NCBI GenBank assembly: GCA_002238605.1
Contig: MPMR01000001.1
Coordinates: 124,001-188,000 of the forward strand
Direction: 5' to 3'
From: BD2-11 clade cluster bacterium bin43
GTDB taxonomy: Bacteria; Gemmatimonadota; Gemmatimonadetes; Longimicrobiales; Gaopeijiaceae
DNA: 64,000 bases
Within the stretch, counting starts at the first letter, position 1, and every line of letters begins with the position of its first letter. The position numbers and the translations under genes were made by a program. Of this stretch, positions 25,345 to 35,694 are shown piece by piece. The notes beneath the pieces are model-generated. The model worked only from the letters and a program-made list of their open reading frames with translations, ran no database searches and was not told the origin of the DNA.

Positions 25345-27512
25345 GGACCCGTTTCCTCTCGTTGGGTCAAATGATCTGAAGTCATACCGAGAATCTGCGC
25401 CAGCAACCCCTCAGTCTTCCGCTCCACCGCCAGAATGTCGTCCCCGATCTCATCGAGCGTCCGCATCGGCTCGGGCTTGTGGAAGTAGCGGTTGAAGCTG
25501 ATCTCGTAGCCGATCTTGACGCTCTTCGCGACGTACCACGCGTCCCCGGTGTAGGGGAGCACTTCGCTCCGCAGGAACCCCTCGATTCCGCCCGCTTCCG
25601 TGAGCGGGATCTGCTCGGTGTCCCTGAGCGCCGAATCAGGTTCGTACTCGACGACGCGATCTTTCGAGCCGTCGCGAGACTCGTACAGCCCCCGGATCGG
25701 GTCGGGCGCGGTGCCTTGCCGGTGGACTCTCTTGACTACCCGCTCCGCCTTCTCGTCCCGCTCGGCGAGCGCGGTCTGCAACAGCCTCTTGCGCTTGGCC
25801 GTGAGCTTCGCGCGACGACCGGACATGTCGGCCTTGAGCGCGCCCAGAAAGCCGTTGAAGTCGAGGTGAGCCCCGGGACCGAGTGTCTCGGCCACCCGCT
25901 CGACGGCGTTCGCGAGCGCCTCCTCCCCGGCACCACGACACGCCTCGGAGAACCCGGCGCAGCGCTCGGGCGACAGATCCACCTTCAGCCTCAGCGGCCG
26001 CTCGACCGTCACCTTCCAGTACCCGAACGCCTCGTTGTCGAAGACCCGGCTCTCCTCCGTCTCCTCGAAGTCGAGGAACGTCCGGCAGATCCGCTTGATG
26101 TCCTCCGGCCCGAGTTCGCAGTTCTTCTTCCCCAGGTTCTTCCTGAGCGGACGGAACCACTTGGTCGCGTCGATCAGCTGCACCTTGCCGCGCCGGTGCT
26201 CGGGCTTGCGGTTCGTGAGCACCCAGACGTAGGTGGCGATGCCGGTGTTGTAGAACATGTTGAGTGGCAGGGCGACGATGGCCTCCAGCCAGTCGCTCTC
26301 GATGATCCACCGCCGGATGTTGCTCTCGCCCTGCCCCGCCGAGCCGGTGAACAGCGAGCTTCCGTTGTGGACCTCGGCGATCCGGCTGCCGAGCCGCGTG
26401 TCCCGCTTCATCTTCGACAGCTTGTTGGCCAGGAAGAGCAGTTGGCCGTCGCTGGAGCGGGTGACGAGCGAGTACTCGGGGTCGCCCGCGTGCTCGATCA
26501 GGAAGCGGTGATCGTTCATCCCCTTCTTGCCGCCCATCCGCTGGAGGTCGGTCTTCCAACTCTTTCCGTACGGCGGGTTCGAGAGCATGAAGTCGAACTC
26601 GCGGGTCGGAAACGCGTCGTTCGAGAGCGTCGAGTGCTCCGGGCCGCCCACGATGTTGTCGGCGGCCTCGCCCTCGCCCTTGAGGAGAAGGTCGGCCTTG
26701 CATATCGCGTAGGTCTCGGCGTTGATCTCCTGCCCGTACAGGTGCGAGGATACCTGCTTCCCGCGCTTCTCCGCGAGCCGGTGCAACTCCTCCTCCGCCA
26801 CGGTCAACATGCCGCCGGTCCCACAGGCCCCGTCGTAGAGCAGGTAGGTGCCGGACTCGATCCGGGCGGCGATGGGCTGGAATACGAGCTTCGCCATGAG
26901 CGTCACGGCGTCGCGCGGGGTGAAGTGCTCGCCCGCCTCCTCGTTGTTCTCCTCGTTGAAGCGCCGGATCAGTTCCTCGAAGACGGTCCCCATGCCGTGG
27001 TTGTCGAGGCCGGGGTGCCGGACCGAGCCGCCCGTGTCCATCACCGGATCGGGACCCAGGTTGATGTCCGGCGAGGTCAGCTTCTCGATCAGGGACCCGA
27101 GCGCGTCGGCCCTGTCGAGGCGCGGGATCTGGTTCCGGAACTCGAAATTGTCGAGGATGTCCTGCACGTTGGGCGAGAATCCGTCGAGGTAGTCCACGAA
27201 GTCGGCCCTGAGTTGCTGCCTTCCGGCCCGCGCCCGGAGGTCGCTGAGCGTGAACTCCGAGGTGTTGTGGAAGGCCTGCCCGGCCGCCTGCCGGAGCGCG
27301 GCGTCCTGGTTCGTAACCCCGGCGGCGTCCAGCGTGGCCTTCATGTCGAGCACGGCCTGCTTGGTGGGTTCCAGTACCGCGTCGAGCCGCCTAAGCACGG
27401 TCATGGGGAGGATCACATCGCGGTACTTGCCGCGCACGTAGACATCGCGGAGCACATCGTCCGCGATACCCCAGATGTAGTTGGCGATCCAGTTCAGGTT
27501 GGGTGCGGTCAT
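25341..27512 (-). CDS. hsdM: Type I restriction enzyme, methyltransferase subunit
   Basis: 723 residues from the ATG at 27512 (MTAPNLNWIANYIWG). An in-frame ATG at 27674, with GAGGAA just upstream, would add a 54-residue leader unlike known HsdM. Methyltransferase motifs are intact: D227-GACGTGG (motif I, AdoMet) and NPPYG at 312-316 (motif IV, N6-adenine). Before these is the HsdM helical N-domain with HFTPRDAVTLMAKL. It heads the operon hsdM - Cys-rich gene - hsdS - DUF433 - DUF5615 - hsdR. Every junction overlaps or is separated by no more than 3 bp. Confidence 0.94.
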   Translation of the reverse strand: MTAPNLNWIANYIWGIADDVLRDVYVRGKYRDVILPMTVLRRLDAVLEPTKQAVLDMKATLDAAGVTNQDAALRQAAGQAFHNTSEFTLSDLRARAGRQQLRADFVDYLDGFSPNVQDILDNFEFRNQIPRLDRADALGSLIEKLTSPDINLGPDPVMDTGGSVRHPGLDNHGMGTVFEELIRRFNEENNEEAGEHFTPRDAVTLMAKLVFQPIAARIESGTYLLYDGACGTGGMLTVAEEELHRLAEKRGKQVSSHLYGQEINAETYAICKADLLLKGEGEAADNIVGGPEHSTLSNDAFPTREFDFMLSNPPYGKSWKTDLQRMGGKKGMNDHRFLIEHAGDPEYSLVTRSSDGQLLFLANKLSKMKRDTRLGSRIAEVHNGSSLFTGSAGQGESNIRRWIIESDWLEAIVALPLNMFYNTGIATYVWVLTNRKPEHRRGKVQLIDATKWFRPLRKNLGKKNCELGPEDIKRICRTFLDFEETEESRVFDNEAFGYWKVTVERPLRLKVDLSPERCAGFSEACRGAGEEALANAVERVAETLGPGAHLDFNGFLGALKADMSGRRAKLTAKRKRLLQTALAERDEKAERVVKRVHRQGTAPDPIRGLYESRDGSKDRVVEYEPDSALRDTEQIPLTEAGGIEGFLRSEVLPYTGDAWYVAKSVKIGYEISFNRYFHKPEPMRTLDEIGDDILAVERKTEGLLAQILGMTSDHLTQREETGP

Positions 27513-28170
27513 GTCGTGGCGTCGTGGGCTGCTCTCGGTAGGGTGCGGTCTTTCGCGCGGGAACTCATCTACGATAACGTACCGGCCACGGAGCGGCTCT
27601 AGTAGCGCGAGCGAGCGTTTCACCGGCCCGGCGACCTGGGTCGCCCCGGTGTTGTCAACGGCCATCGTTGACATGATTCCTCAAGTCATGAATCTCGGCG
27701 TCTCCCGTTCGATGGCGGCGCGCCGGATTCGCGGTCGCGGTGCTGTCCGGCTCAGCGCCGCGTCACAGGACCGGAACCACCCTCGGCCGCCCGCACCACG
27801 GCGGACGGGGAACCACTACGCGTGGCCCTCGACGCGTTCTCGCGCCCGTCAGCTCCAGCGCCGCCGACGACCCCGCGTCGCCGGGGTTCGGCACGCATGT
27901 CGGATACGAGGCGGATCTGCTCACCGCGCTGGAAGCCATGAGTCGAACATGACTCTCATTCGAGCGCACCCCCGTGAGGCACTTGGCTGCTCACCTCGTC
28001 GCCGGACATCGATGTCGCGGGCGGGGGCGCGCGGCCATTAGGGACGGCGGCTGACGGGGCGATAGCTTCGAGAGCCGCTTGGTGTGTTGTCCTCATCGGG
28101 CGCTATTCACATCTTTCGCATCCGGTTCTTCCTACCCTCCAAAGGGTGCCCATCAGCACCATTGACCGAC
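27513..28170 (+). other. Divergent intergenic region between the hsd operon and the kinase gene
   Basis: 658 bp holding both promoters. The minus-strand frame from 27674 to 27513 is an alternative HsdM leader. No full operator or repeat was recognised. Short frames in this stretch (for example one ending VGYEADLLTALEAMSRT at 27952) look like gene fragments or chance. No transposase or integrase remnant was seen. Confidence 0.4.
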
Positions 28171-29604
28171 ATGCTAGGGTTCCAGCGACCGCAGGTGCTA
28201 CGTCTCCGCCGACGTTGGTCTGTCGGGGAACAGGTGGGCTCCGGTGGGTTTGGCCGAGTCCATGTGGTTGAATCGGACGGCGTCGCTCACCATGTTGCCA
28301 AGTTCATTCCGAAGGATCCGGGCGCTGACCGAGAGCTTCTGTTCCCTGAACTCTCGGGTATCCGGAATGTGGTACCGGTCGTAGATACCGGAGAATCGGA
28401 CGCCTACTGGATCATCGTCATGCCAAGGGCCGAGATGTCCTTGGCGGACCTCCTATCCGAAACGGGAGGCCCATTGCCCGAAGTCCAAGCGACCCCGATC
28501 CTTCTCGATCTTGCGCGGGCCCTGGCATCCATGAAGAACCGCGTCGTGCACCGTGACGTCAAGCCGGCCAACATTCTCTTCCTCAATGGTACTTGGTGTC
28601 TGGCGGATTTCGGGATTTCCCGCTACGCCGAGGAAACCACCGCCGAGAATACGCGGAAGTTTGCCTGGACCCCTCAGTACGCGGCACCGGAACAGTGGCG
28701 CAGCGAAAGGGCGACCAGCTCGACCGATGTATACGCGTTCGGCGGCGTAGCGTACCATCTCTTGGGGGGTAGTCCTCCATTCGTCGGGCCGGAGTCCCAT
28801 GACTATCGGAAGCAACACCTGCACGACACGCCTGCCCGGATCCCAAACATCGCCCCCGAAATGGTCTCTCTCGTAGACGAGTGCCTCACAAAGGCCCCGG
28901 AAGCGCGACCGAATCCCGAGAGCATCCTATTCAGGCTGGAGCAAGCACACCGACCGCGAACTGAAGCCGCACGTAGGCTTCAGGAAGCCAATTCCCGAGT
29001 AGTTCGAAAGCACGTAGAGCGAGCCAGTGTCGAGTCGGCAGCCCAGTCCGAGCGAGAGCGCAAGCATCGGTTGAGGGAAGCCGCTGAGAAGTCCCTTACG
29101 CGAATTGTGACGATGCTCGACGACCAGATTCGGAGTTTGGCGTCAGCGAGCGCCGCCGGCAGGCCGAGAGCGGACGGGTGGCAGGCCAGGTTAGGTAGGG
29201 CAACCCTCGGTGTCGCGGCTGTTTCTCGGGCGGACGCAGTGTTCGCGCCTCGCGGTGATCTCAAGTGGGAAGCCCTCGCATACTCGTCCATCACGTTGCG
29301 CACTCCCCGCGACCGGTATGGACATGAAGGGATGGCTCATTCTCTATGGTATCTCCGACAGAGGAAGGACGACGCTTATCGGTGGTACGAAGTGGCGTTC
29401 AAGGTCAATGCGCTGGTCCCGCGCCGAAGCCCCATCGACCCTTTCGCCCTCCCCCCGGGAAGCGATGATGCGCAGTTCGCGCTTTCGTCGACCATGCACA
29501 CGATTGACGTGGCAAAGCATCCAGTTCCGATCGACCAAGGAGCAGAGGAGAAGTTCGTTGACCAGTGGATTCGCCGTCTTGCAGACGCTGTAACCGGTGC
29601 CTGA
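28171..29604 (+). CDS. Ser/Thr protein kinase with unrecognised C-terminal domain
   Basis: 477 residues from the ATG at 28171, close to the natural N-terminus of the kinase domain. An upstream in-frame GTG (28084) is possible, and neither has a good Shine-Dalgarno. The kinase domain is complete: glycine loop GSGGFGRV (23-30), Lys44 in HVAKFIPK, HRDVKPAN (127-134), DFG at 146-148 and APEQW. It is predicted to be active. Charged helical sequence follows at residues about 260-330 (a coiled coil is plausible), then a folded 120-residue domain with WYLRQRKDDAYRWYEVAF and IDVAKHPVPIDQG that I cannot assign. No membrane segment. Not a PASTA kinase. The gene sits between the restriction operon and the HEPN gene. 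Confidence 0.88.
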   Translation: MLGFQRPQVLRLRRRWSVGEQVGSGGFGRVHVVESDGVAHHVAKFIPKDPGADRELLFPELSGIRNVVPVVDTGESDAYWIIVMPRAEMSLADLLSETGGPLPEVQATPILLDLARALASMKNRVVHRDVKPANILFLNGTWCLADFGISRYAEETTAENTRKFAWTPQYAAPEQWRSERATSSTDVYAFGGVAYHLLGGSPPFVGPESHDYRKQHLHDTPARIPNIAPEMVSLVDECLTKAPEARPNPESILFRLEQAHRPRTEAARRLQEANSRVVRKHVERASVESAAQSERERKHRLREAAEKSLTRIVTMLDDQIRSLASASAAGRPRADGWQARLGRATLGVAAVSRADAVFAPRGDLKWEALAYSSITLRTPRDRYGHEGMAHSLWYLRQRKDDAYRWYEVAFKVNALVPRRSPIDPFALPPGSDDAQFALSSTMHTIDVAKHPVPIDQGAEEKFVDQWIRRLADAVTGA

Positions 29605-29697
29605 GGAGAGAGCGAACTGCGACGTACCCCCATCTGGCTCGCCGGTCCAGGTGGGATCGTCCTACATGGCGGGAGGACCCGTTGCGATGCCCGGCAT

Positions 29698-29812
29698 TTC
29701 CCGCCAAATTTGGCAATCCTGTCCGCTATCGGGACACGGTCCAGCCGGGTCCAGCCCAACGGCAGAAAGCGCAGATCGTGCAGTCCTGTAATACTTTAGA
29801 CGATTTTCTGCC
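29698..29812 (+). repeat. Structured direct repeat, copy 1 (3' of kinase gene)
   Basis: A 115-bp unit, alignable without gaps to 30864-30978. The 3' 52 nt (29761-29812) are an inverted-repeat hairpin: outer stem GGCAGAAA/TTTCTGCC (8 bp), a six-base 5' bulge GCGCAG, inner stem ATCGT/ACGAT, and a 20-nt loop with a further AGT/ACT pairing. About 41 of these 52 bases match copy 2. The 5' part keeps TTCCCGCCA and CCGCTAT at equal spacing, and has a perfect GCCAAATTTGGC palindrome (29703-29714). Two outer-stem positions differ between copies, and both partners change with them. It begins 94 bp after the kinase stop. Confidence 0.8.
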
Positions 29813-30054
29813 GGGATTCGGGCTGCCTAGAAATCCGCCGGTCCGGGAGTGCGAGACCAAGGACCGAAAGCTGCTGGCACCCCGACTGTCCCGACTCCTC
29901 GATGGCAACCCCAGAACCGCTAGCATAGAACCCTGATCGCCACCGACTGCCTGGATCACACCAGCAAGGCGGTCCATTCATCTGCTTCGCCGGGTCACCG
30001 GCGAGGCTTGCCGGGGGGTCCCGACTTCCGTGCGCTGAGGAGAGGAAAACCGTC

Positions 30055-30822
30055 ATGTCGGACAAGACGAGACAGAAATACGTCGACAAGCTGGGACCTG
30101 AGCGCGGCCAGATGCTCGATGCCATACACGAGGAATGGACAATGGCTCTTGATCGCTACCAAGAGCTGATGGAACTGTTCGGTAAGGATGAGAAGCGAGT
30201 AGCCATGCTCAACGCGCTCGGAGCTGCGTTCGTCGGCGACCTTCAAGAGGTCCTGTCGAACGACCTGATTCTCAGGCTGACCCGGCTAACGGATACGGAC
30301 AAGCGTACCGTATCGGTCCATCACTTGCCGCGATTCCTTCGCAACCATCCCCACCTCGAAAAGGAGGTGGAAAAGCATGTGTCCGAAGCGAAAAAGCACG
30401 CGAAATCGGCCAGGGATCGGAGGAACCATCGTATCGCGCACCGAGACAGGTGGCAGCCAGGAAGACCGGTTAGGTACGGAGATCTCAAGGCGGGGTTGGA
30501 TTCTGTGTACGCCGCTCTGAACGTCGTGGAAATGGGCTTCTGGAATAACCACCTGATGAACGAAGTCAGCAATGAGATGAGAACCGCGCAGTTCGTGGGA
30601 TGTCTCGAATCGCTGGTCGAAGCCGTGCTCTTCATCGAATCCAAGATAGATCCGACGGGCGAGACCAGGTCATTTGACCGTGATGTCGCGATAGCGTTTC
30701 TGGCGAAGATCGGAGGGGACGCGGACCAAGACTTGGGAGCCATCTGGAACCTCAGAATGACCGCAGGGATCATTAGAGAGCGACTCAAGCCAAGTGTCTC
30801 CGAAGGAGGGGGCGAGATTTGA
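30055..30822 (+). CDS. HEPN (AbiU2-like) protein
   Basis: 255 residues from the ATG at 30055, with GAGGAGAGG at 30037-30045. It is mostly alpha-helical. The catalytic HEPN motif R-x(4-6)-H is present as R123-NHRIA-H129 in RRNHRIAHRD, followed by Asp131 and a W/R patch. Preceding helices contain RDRRNH and KHAKSAR. Organisation and the RxxxxxH-D context match the AbiU2/HEPN family of putative RNases, toxins or abortive-infection factors. No partner antitoxin (MNT nucleotidyltransferase) is adjacent. The flanking hairpin repeats might supply regulation. RNase activity is predicted, not shown. Confidence 0.8.
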   Translation: MSDKTRQKYVDKLGPERGQMLDAIHEEWTMALDRYQELMELFGKDEKRVAMLNALGAAFVGDLQEVLSNDLILRLTRLTDTDKRTVSVHHLPRFLRNHPHLEKEVEKHVSEAKKHAKSARDRRNHRIAHRDRWQPGRPVRYGDLKAGLDSVYAALNVVEMGFWNNHLMNEVSNEMRTAQFVGCLESLVEAVLFIESKIDPTGETRSFDRDVAIAFLAKIGGDADQDLGAIWNLRMTAGIIRERLKPSVSEGGGEI

Positions 30823-30863
30823 GCCGGGGGAAGTGAGACGGGAGGCTGAACCGGAACGGGAGA

Positions 30864-30978
30864 TTCCCGCCATTCTGGTACGATTCTCCCGCTATTCTGT
30901 GCGGATGGGATTAGCCATCCCCCACCGGCAAGAAGCGCAGATCGTGCAGTCCCAGTTGACTTTGGACGATTTCTTGCC
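30864..30978 (+). repeat. Structured direct repeat, copy 2 (3' of HEPN gene)
   Basis: 115-bp partner of 29698-29812. The hairpin 30927-30978 has outer stem GGCAAGAA/TTCTTGCC, bulge GCGCAG, inner stem ATCGT/ACGAT and a 20-nt loop with an AGTC/GACT third helix. Relative to copy 1 the fifth pair is A-T instead of G-C and the sixth is G-C instead of A-T, so both changes are compensatory. It starts 42 bp after the HEPN stop and ends 16 bp before the -35 of the TipA-like gene. It could be an RNA element in the 3' end of the HEPN transcript or a DNA recombination/insertion site. Confidence 0.8.
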
Positions 30979-30994
30979 TTGATTCACTCCCCCC

Positions 30995-31025
30995 TTGACC
31001 CTGACGTAACGTCAGGGTTTACCTT
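30995..31025 (+). promoter_or_regulatory. MerR-type promoter with perfect palindromic operator
   Basis: TTGACC (-35) at 30995-31000 and TACCTT (-10-like) at 31020-31025 are separated by 19 bp, the long spacer expected of MerR-family promoters. Inside lies a perfect 21-bp palindrome (30998-31018): half-site ACCCTGACGT, central A at 31008, then its exact complement. The predicted transcript would begin at or next to the ATG at 31032, making it leaderless. The promoter is likely autoregulated by the TipA-like product. Confidence 0.72.
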
Positions 31026-31031
31026 CCGTCC

Positions 31032-31852
31032 ATGAACACCGGAAAACCACCGACAGCAGGCGATTCGTCCGCCGAGGAACTCCACACCGTAGGCGAGGTT
31101 GCGCATCTGGCCAAGGTCACCGTGCGCACCCTCCACCACTACGACCGCATCGGGCTGCTGGTCCCGTCGCGACGGGCCAAGAACGGCTACCGGCTCTACG
31201 GCTACGCGGACCTGGAGCGACTCCGGCAAATCCTGCTCCTGCGCGAGTTGGGGTTCGGGCTCGACGGCATCGGGCAGATGCTGGACGCGGGGGCGTTCGA
31301 CCAGCGCCGCGCGCTCGTCGCGCAGCGCGACCTGTTGCGCGAGCGGCAGCGGAGGACGGAAAGAATCATCGCGGGCGTGGAGGGCGCGCTCGAGGCGATG
31401 GAGGAGAAGAGACCGATGGCGAAGGCAAGGATGTTCGAGGGGTTGCAGGACTTCGACCACGAGCAGTACGAGGACGAGGCCCGCGAGCGCTGGGGCCGGA
31501 CGGACGCCTACAAGGAGTCCATGCGGCGCACACGGCGCTATTCGAAGGACGACTGGACGCGCATCAAGGCCGAGGCGGAGGACGTGATGGCCCGCCTCTC
31601 CGCGCTACTGGAGGAGGGAGGCCCCGCCGCGGGCAGGGGGGGGGGGGGACGCGGGAGCTGGCGGAGGAGCACCGCTGCCACATCGACCGCTGGTTCTACC
31701 CGTGCAGCCACGCCATGCACGCGGGCCTGGCCGACATGTACACGGCGGATCCGCGATTCATGGAGCACTTCGAGAAGCGCGGAGAAGGGCTGGCGGCGTT
31801 CTTCCGGGAGGCGATCCTGGCGAATTCGGCGCGACGGAGAAACGCCCCGTAA
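31032..31852 (+). pseudogene. TipA-like MerR-family regulator, frame broken in a poly-G tract
   Basis: The N-terminus is a classic MerR domain (HTVGEVAHLAKVTVRTLHHYD, IGLLVPSRR, GYRLYGYADLERL), followed by the helical dimerisation segment and a TipAS-like effector domain (RARMFEGLQDFDHEQY, KESMRRTRRYSKDDWTRIKAE). The reading frame is lost in a run of 13 G (31636-31648). The remaining TipAS sequence (RELAEEHRCHIDRWFYPCS, then LADMYTADPRFMEHFEKR) continues in another frame to TAA at 31850-31852. The 821-bp span needs one more G, or two fewer, to be intact (about 273 residues). This may be phase variation, a sequencing error or real inactivation. The family senses thiopeptide-like or other hydrophobic drugs. 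Confidence 0.82.
31636..31648 (+). repeat. Homopolymer tract of 13 G
   Basis: Uninterrupted G13 inside the effector domain coding region of the TipA-like regulator. Such runs are hypermutable by slipped-strand mispairing and are also prone to sequencing or assembly error. Changing its length by +1 or -2 restores the downstream frame. Confidence 0.95.
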
Positions 31853-31912
31853 GCCACGGTACATGGCGGCAGCCGGACGCGGGCGCGGAGCCGCGGATAA
31901 TCTCCGACTGCG

Positions 31913-34120
<2,208 letters not shown>

Positions 34121-34197
34121 TCATGGCCCCGGCGACCATCCGTCCGGGGGCCGGGCGCCGCCGCGATTGCAGCCCGCGCATCTGCCGGGACCCGGTG

Positions 34198-35694
34198 TCA
34201 GCGCCCTCCGGCCGAGGGCCGCACAAGCACGGGATTGACAAAGATCCACGGGCGCAGGTTCCACACCAGTCCGCCCAGCCGGGCCGAGTACCGGAACACT
34301 TCCACCCGGTAGGCTCCGGGCGCGTCCACCGCCCGGGACAGGCCGGGCCCCCGCCACCACCCCACCTCCCGGCCGTCGCGCACGACCCGGTACGCGACCC
34401 GGCCCGGATCGGTCGCGAATCCGGCCTCCAGGCGGAGGCCCGCAGCCATGCGGACGGCTCCGCCGGGAGGGACGTGGCCGGAAGCCGGAACGTGGGTCGC
34501 GGATTCGCCGGCGGCCGGGATGGCGCCCCTCAGGTCGGCGTCCCCGGGCGCCACCATCCCCACCCGGAACCCGCGCGCGCCTTCCGCATCGCCGAACGAC
34601 ACGAACACGTCGCCCCGCCGGATCGCCGCCCCCAGCGCGCGGGCGGCCTCGACCGGGTCGGGGCCCGGCGGCGCGTCGACCGCGACGTGGTTGATCATCG
34701 TGCGCAGCGAGGACGCGTACGACGGGAAGAGCCTTCCCCCCGGCAGCCGGGCCTTCGGGTGCATGTCGAGCCCTCCGACGGCTGTGGGCCCGGGCCGCTC
34801 GGCCGTGGCCGCCCCGGGGCTCGTGAGCGCGCCCGGGCCAGGTCGCCCGACCGCGCCGTCAACGGGTCGTTCGACCGCGCCCGGCCGACGCCCGCCGGCC
34901 GACGCCAAGGGGTCCATGGCGGCCATCGGACCGCGTCCACCGGCCACCCACAGGGAGTCGAAGGCGGCCACCCCGGGGGAGCGGAACCCGTCCCGGTAGA
35001 GCCGCAGCCAGTTGTGCTCGGCGCGGCCGGCCAACTCCCCGCCCACAAGCGCCACCAGGTGGTAGAGCACGCTCGGGCTCGCCAGTCGGCGGCGGGCCAC
35101 GTCCGCGAAGTCGAACACCTCCCAGGCGGCCATGCCGGGCGCGCCGGCCGGGCGCCACCTGTCCGACGACCGGCCGCGCGGGTGCGCCACCACCGCAAAG
35201 GCCGAGTCGCGCTCCACCCGGGCGAGGAGGCCCTCCACCCCGCCCGTCCACGACACCACCGCGGTGTCCAGGCGGTCGACCAGCACCTTGCCGACCCCTT
35301 CCACGCGGATCTCCTGGCCGCGGACCAGCAGCACCCCCTCCACCCGCCGGGCCGGCCGTTCCCACTCGGCCGGGGGGGCGCCGGCGTCCCGGTGGTCGGC
35401 GAGGAAGACGAAATCCAGGCCGGCCGCGCGCGCCGCTCCCGCCAACTCGGCCTCGGTCCCGATGGCGTCGTGGGAGCGGCGCGTGTGCACATGGATCGCG
35501 CCGGCCACCCGGGTCGAAGGGGCGGGGGGTGGGGTGGCGGGCTCGGGCGAGGCGCCGAAGATCGCGTCGGGAGCGCCCCCCTCCCCCATCACCACCCAGT
35601 CCAGGCGCGCCCCGACGTATACGACCGCGAAGTAGGCCCCCACCCCGACCAGCAGCCATCGCCCGGCGCGGCGGAAGAATCCGCGCTTCACCAT
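34198..35694 (-). CDS. Membrane-anchored PHP-domain phosphoesterase
   Basis: 498 residues. A single N-terminal transmembrane helix (about 12-32) leaves the enzyme outside or on the membrane. PHP metal motifs are intact: AGAIHVHTRRSHD (two His and Asp near 80), FLADHRD, a RGQEIR segment, VVAHP near 190, and GGLDMHPKARL near 325. A low-complexity Pro/Gly/Ala stretch (about residues 265-320, repeated RPG) separates the last motif. PHP domains hydrolyse phosphate esters using a trinuclear metal site. The function of this subgroup is unknown. The 7-bp overlap with dciA implies co-transcription within the recF-gyrB cluster, which is an unusual neighbour. Confidence 0.82.
   Translation of the reverse strand: MVKRGFFRRAGRWLLVGVGAYFAVVYVGARLDWVVMGEGGAPDAIFGASPEPATPPPAPSTRVAGAIHVHTRRSHDAIGTEAELAGAARAAGLDFVFLADHRDAGAPPAEWERPARRVEGVLLVRGQEIRVEGVGKVLVDRLDTAVVSWTGGVEGLLARVERDSAFAVVAHPRGRSSDRWRPAGAPGMAAWEVFDFADVARRRLASPSVLYHLVALVGGELAGRAEHNWLRLYRDGFRSPGVAAFDSLWVAGGRGPMAAMDPLASAGGRRPGAVERPVDGAVGRPGPGALTSPGAATAERPGPTAVGGLDMHPKARLPGGRLFPSYASSLRTMINHVAVDAPPGPDPVEAARALGAAIRRGDVFVSFGDAEGARGFRVGMVAPGDADLRGAIPAAGESATHVPASGHVPPGGAVRMAAGLRLEAGFATDPGRVAYRVVRDGREVGWWRGPGLSRAVDAPGAYRVEVFRYSARLGGLVWNLRPWIFVNPVLVRPSAGGR

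Noticed and set aside
27740-27952. Short plus-strand frame ending GFGTHVGYEADLLTALEAMSRT
   Set aside because: Last residues look protein-like, but there is no ribosome site and no family match; probably a chance frame or a tiny remnant.
29750-29820. In-frame peptide AQIVQS..TLDDFLP encoded by both hairpin repeats, resembling a sliding-clamp or PCNA-binding tail
   Set aside because: Both repeat copies can be read as this peptide, and several differences are synonymous. However, copy 1 has no start or stop of its own and lies behind the kinase stop. The paired compensatory changes explain the pattern better. Kept as an alternative reading only.
29698-30978. Integron attC sites
   Set aside because: A GCCCAAC sequence resembling an R'' box precedes copy 1, but neither copy has the matching GTTRRRY box, and copy 2 lacks the R'' box. 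No integrase is present in the window.
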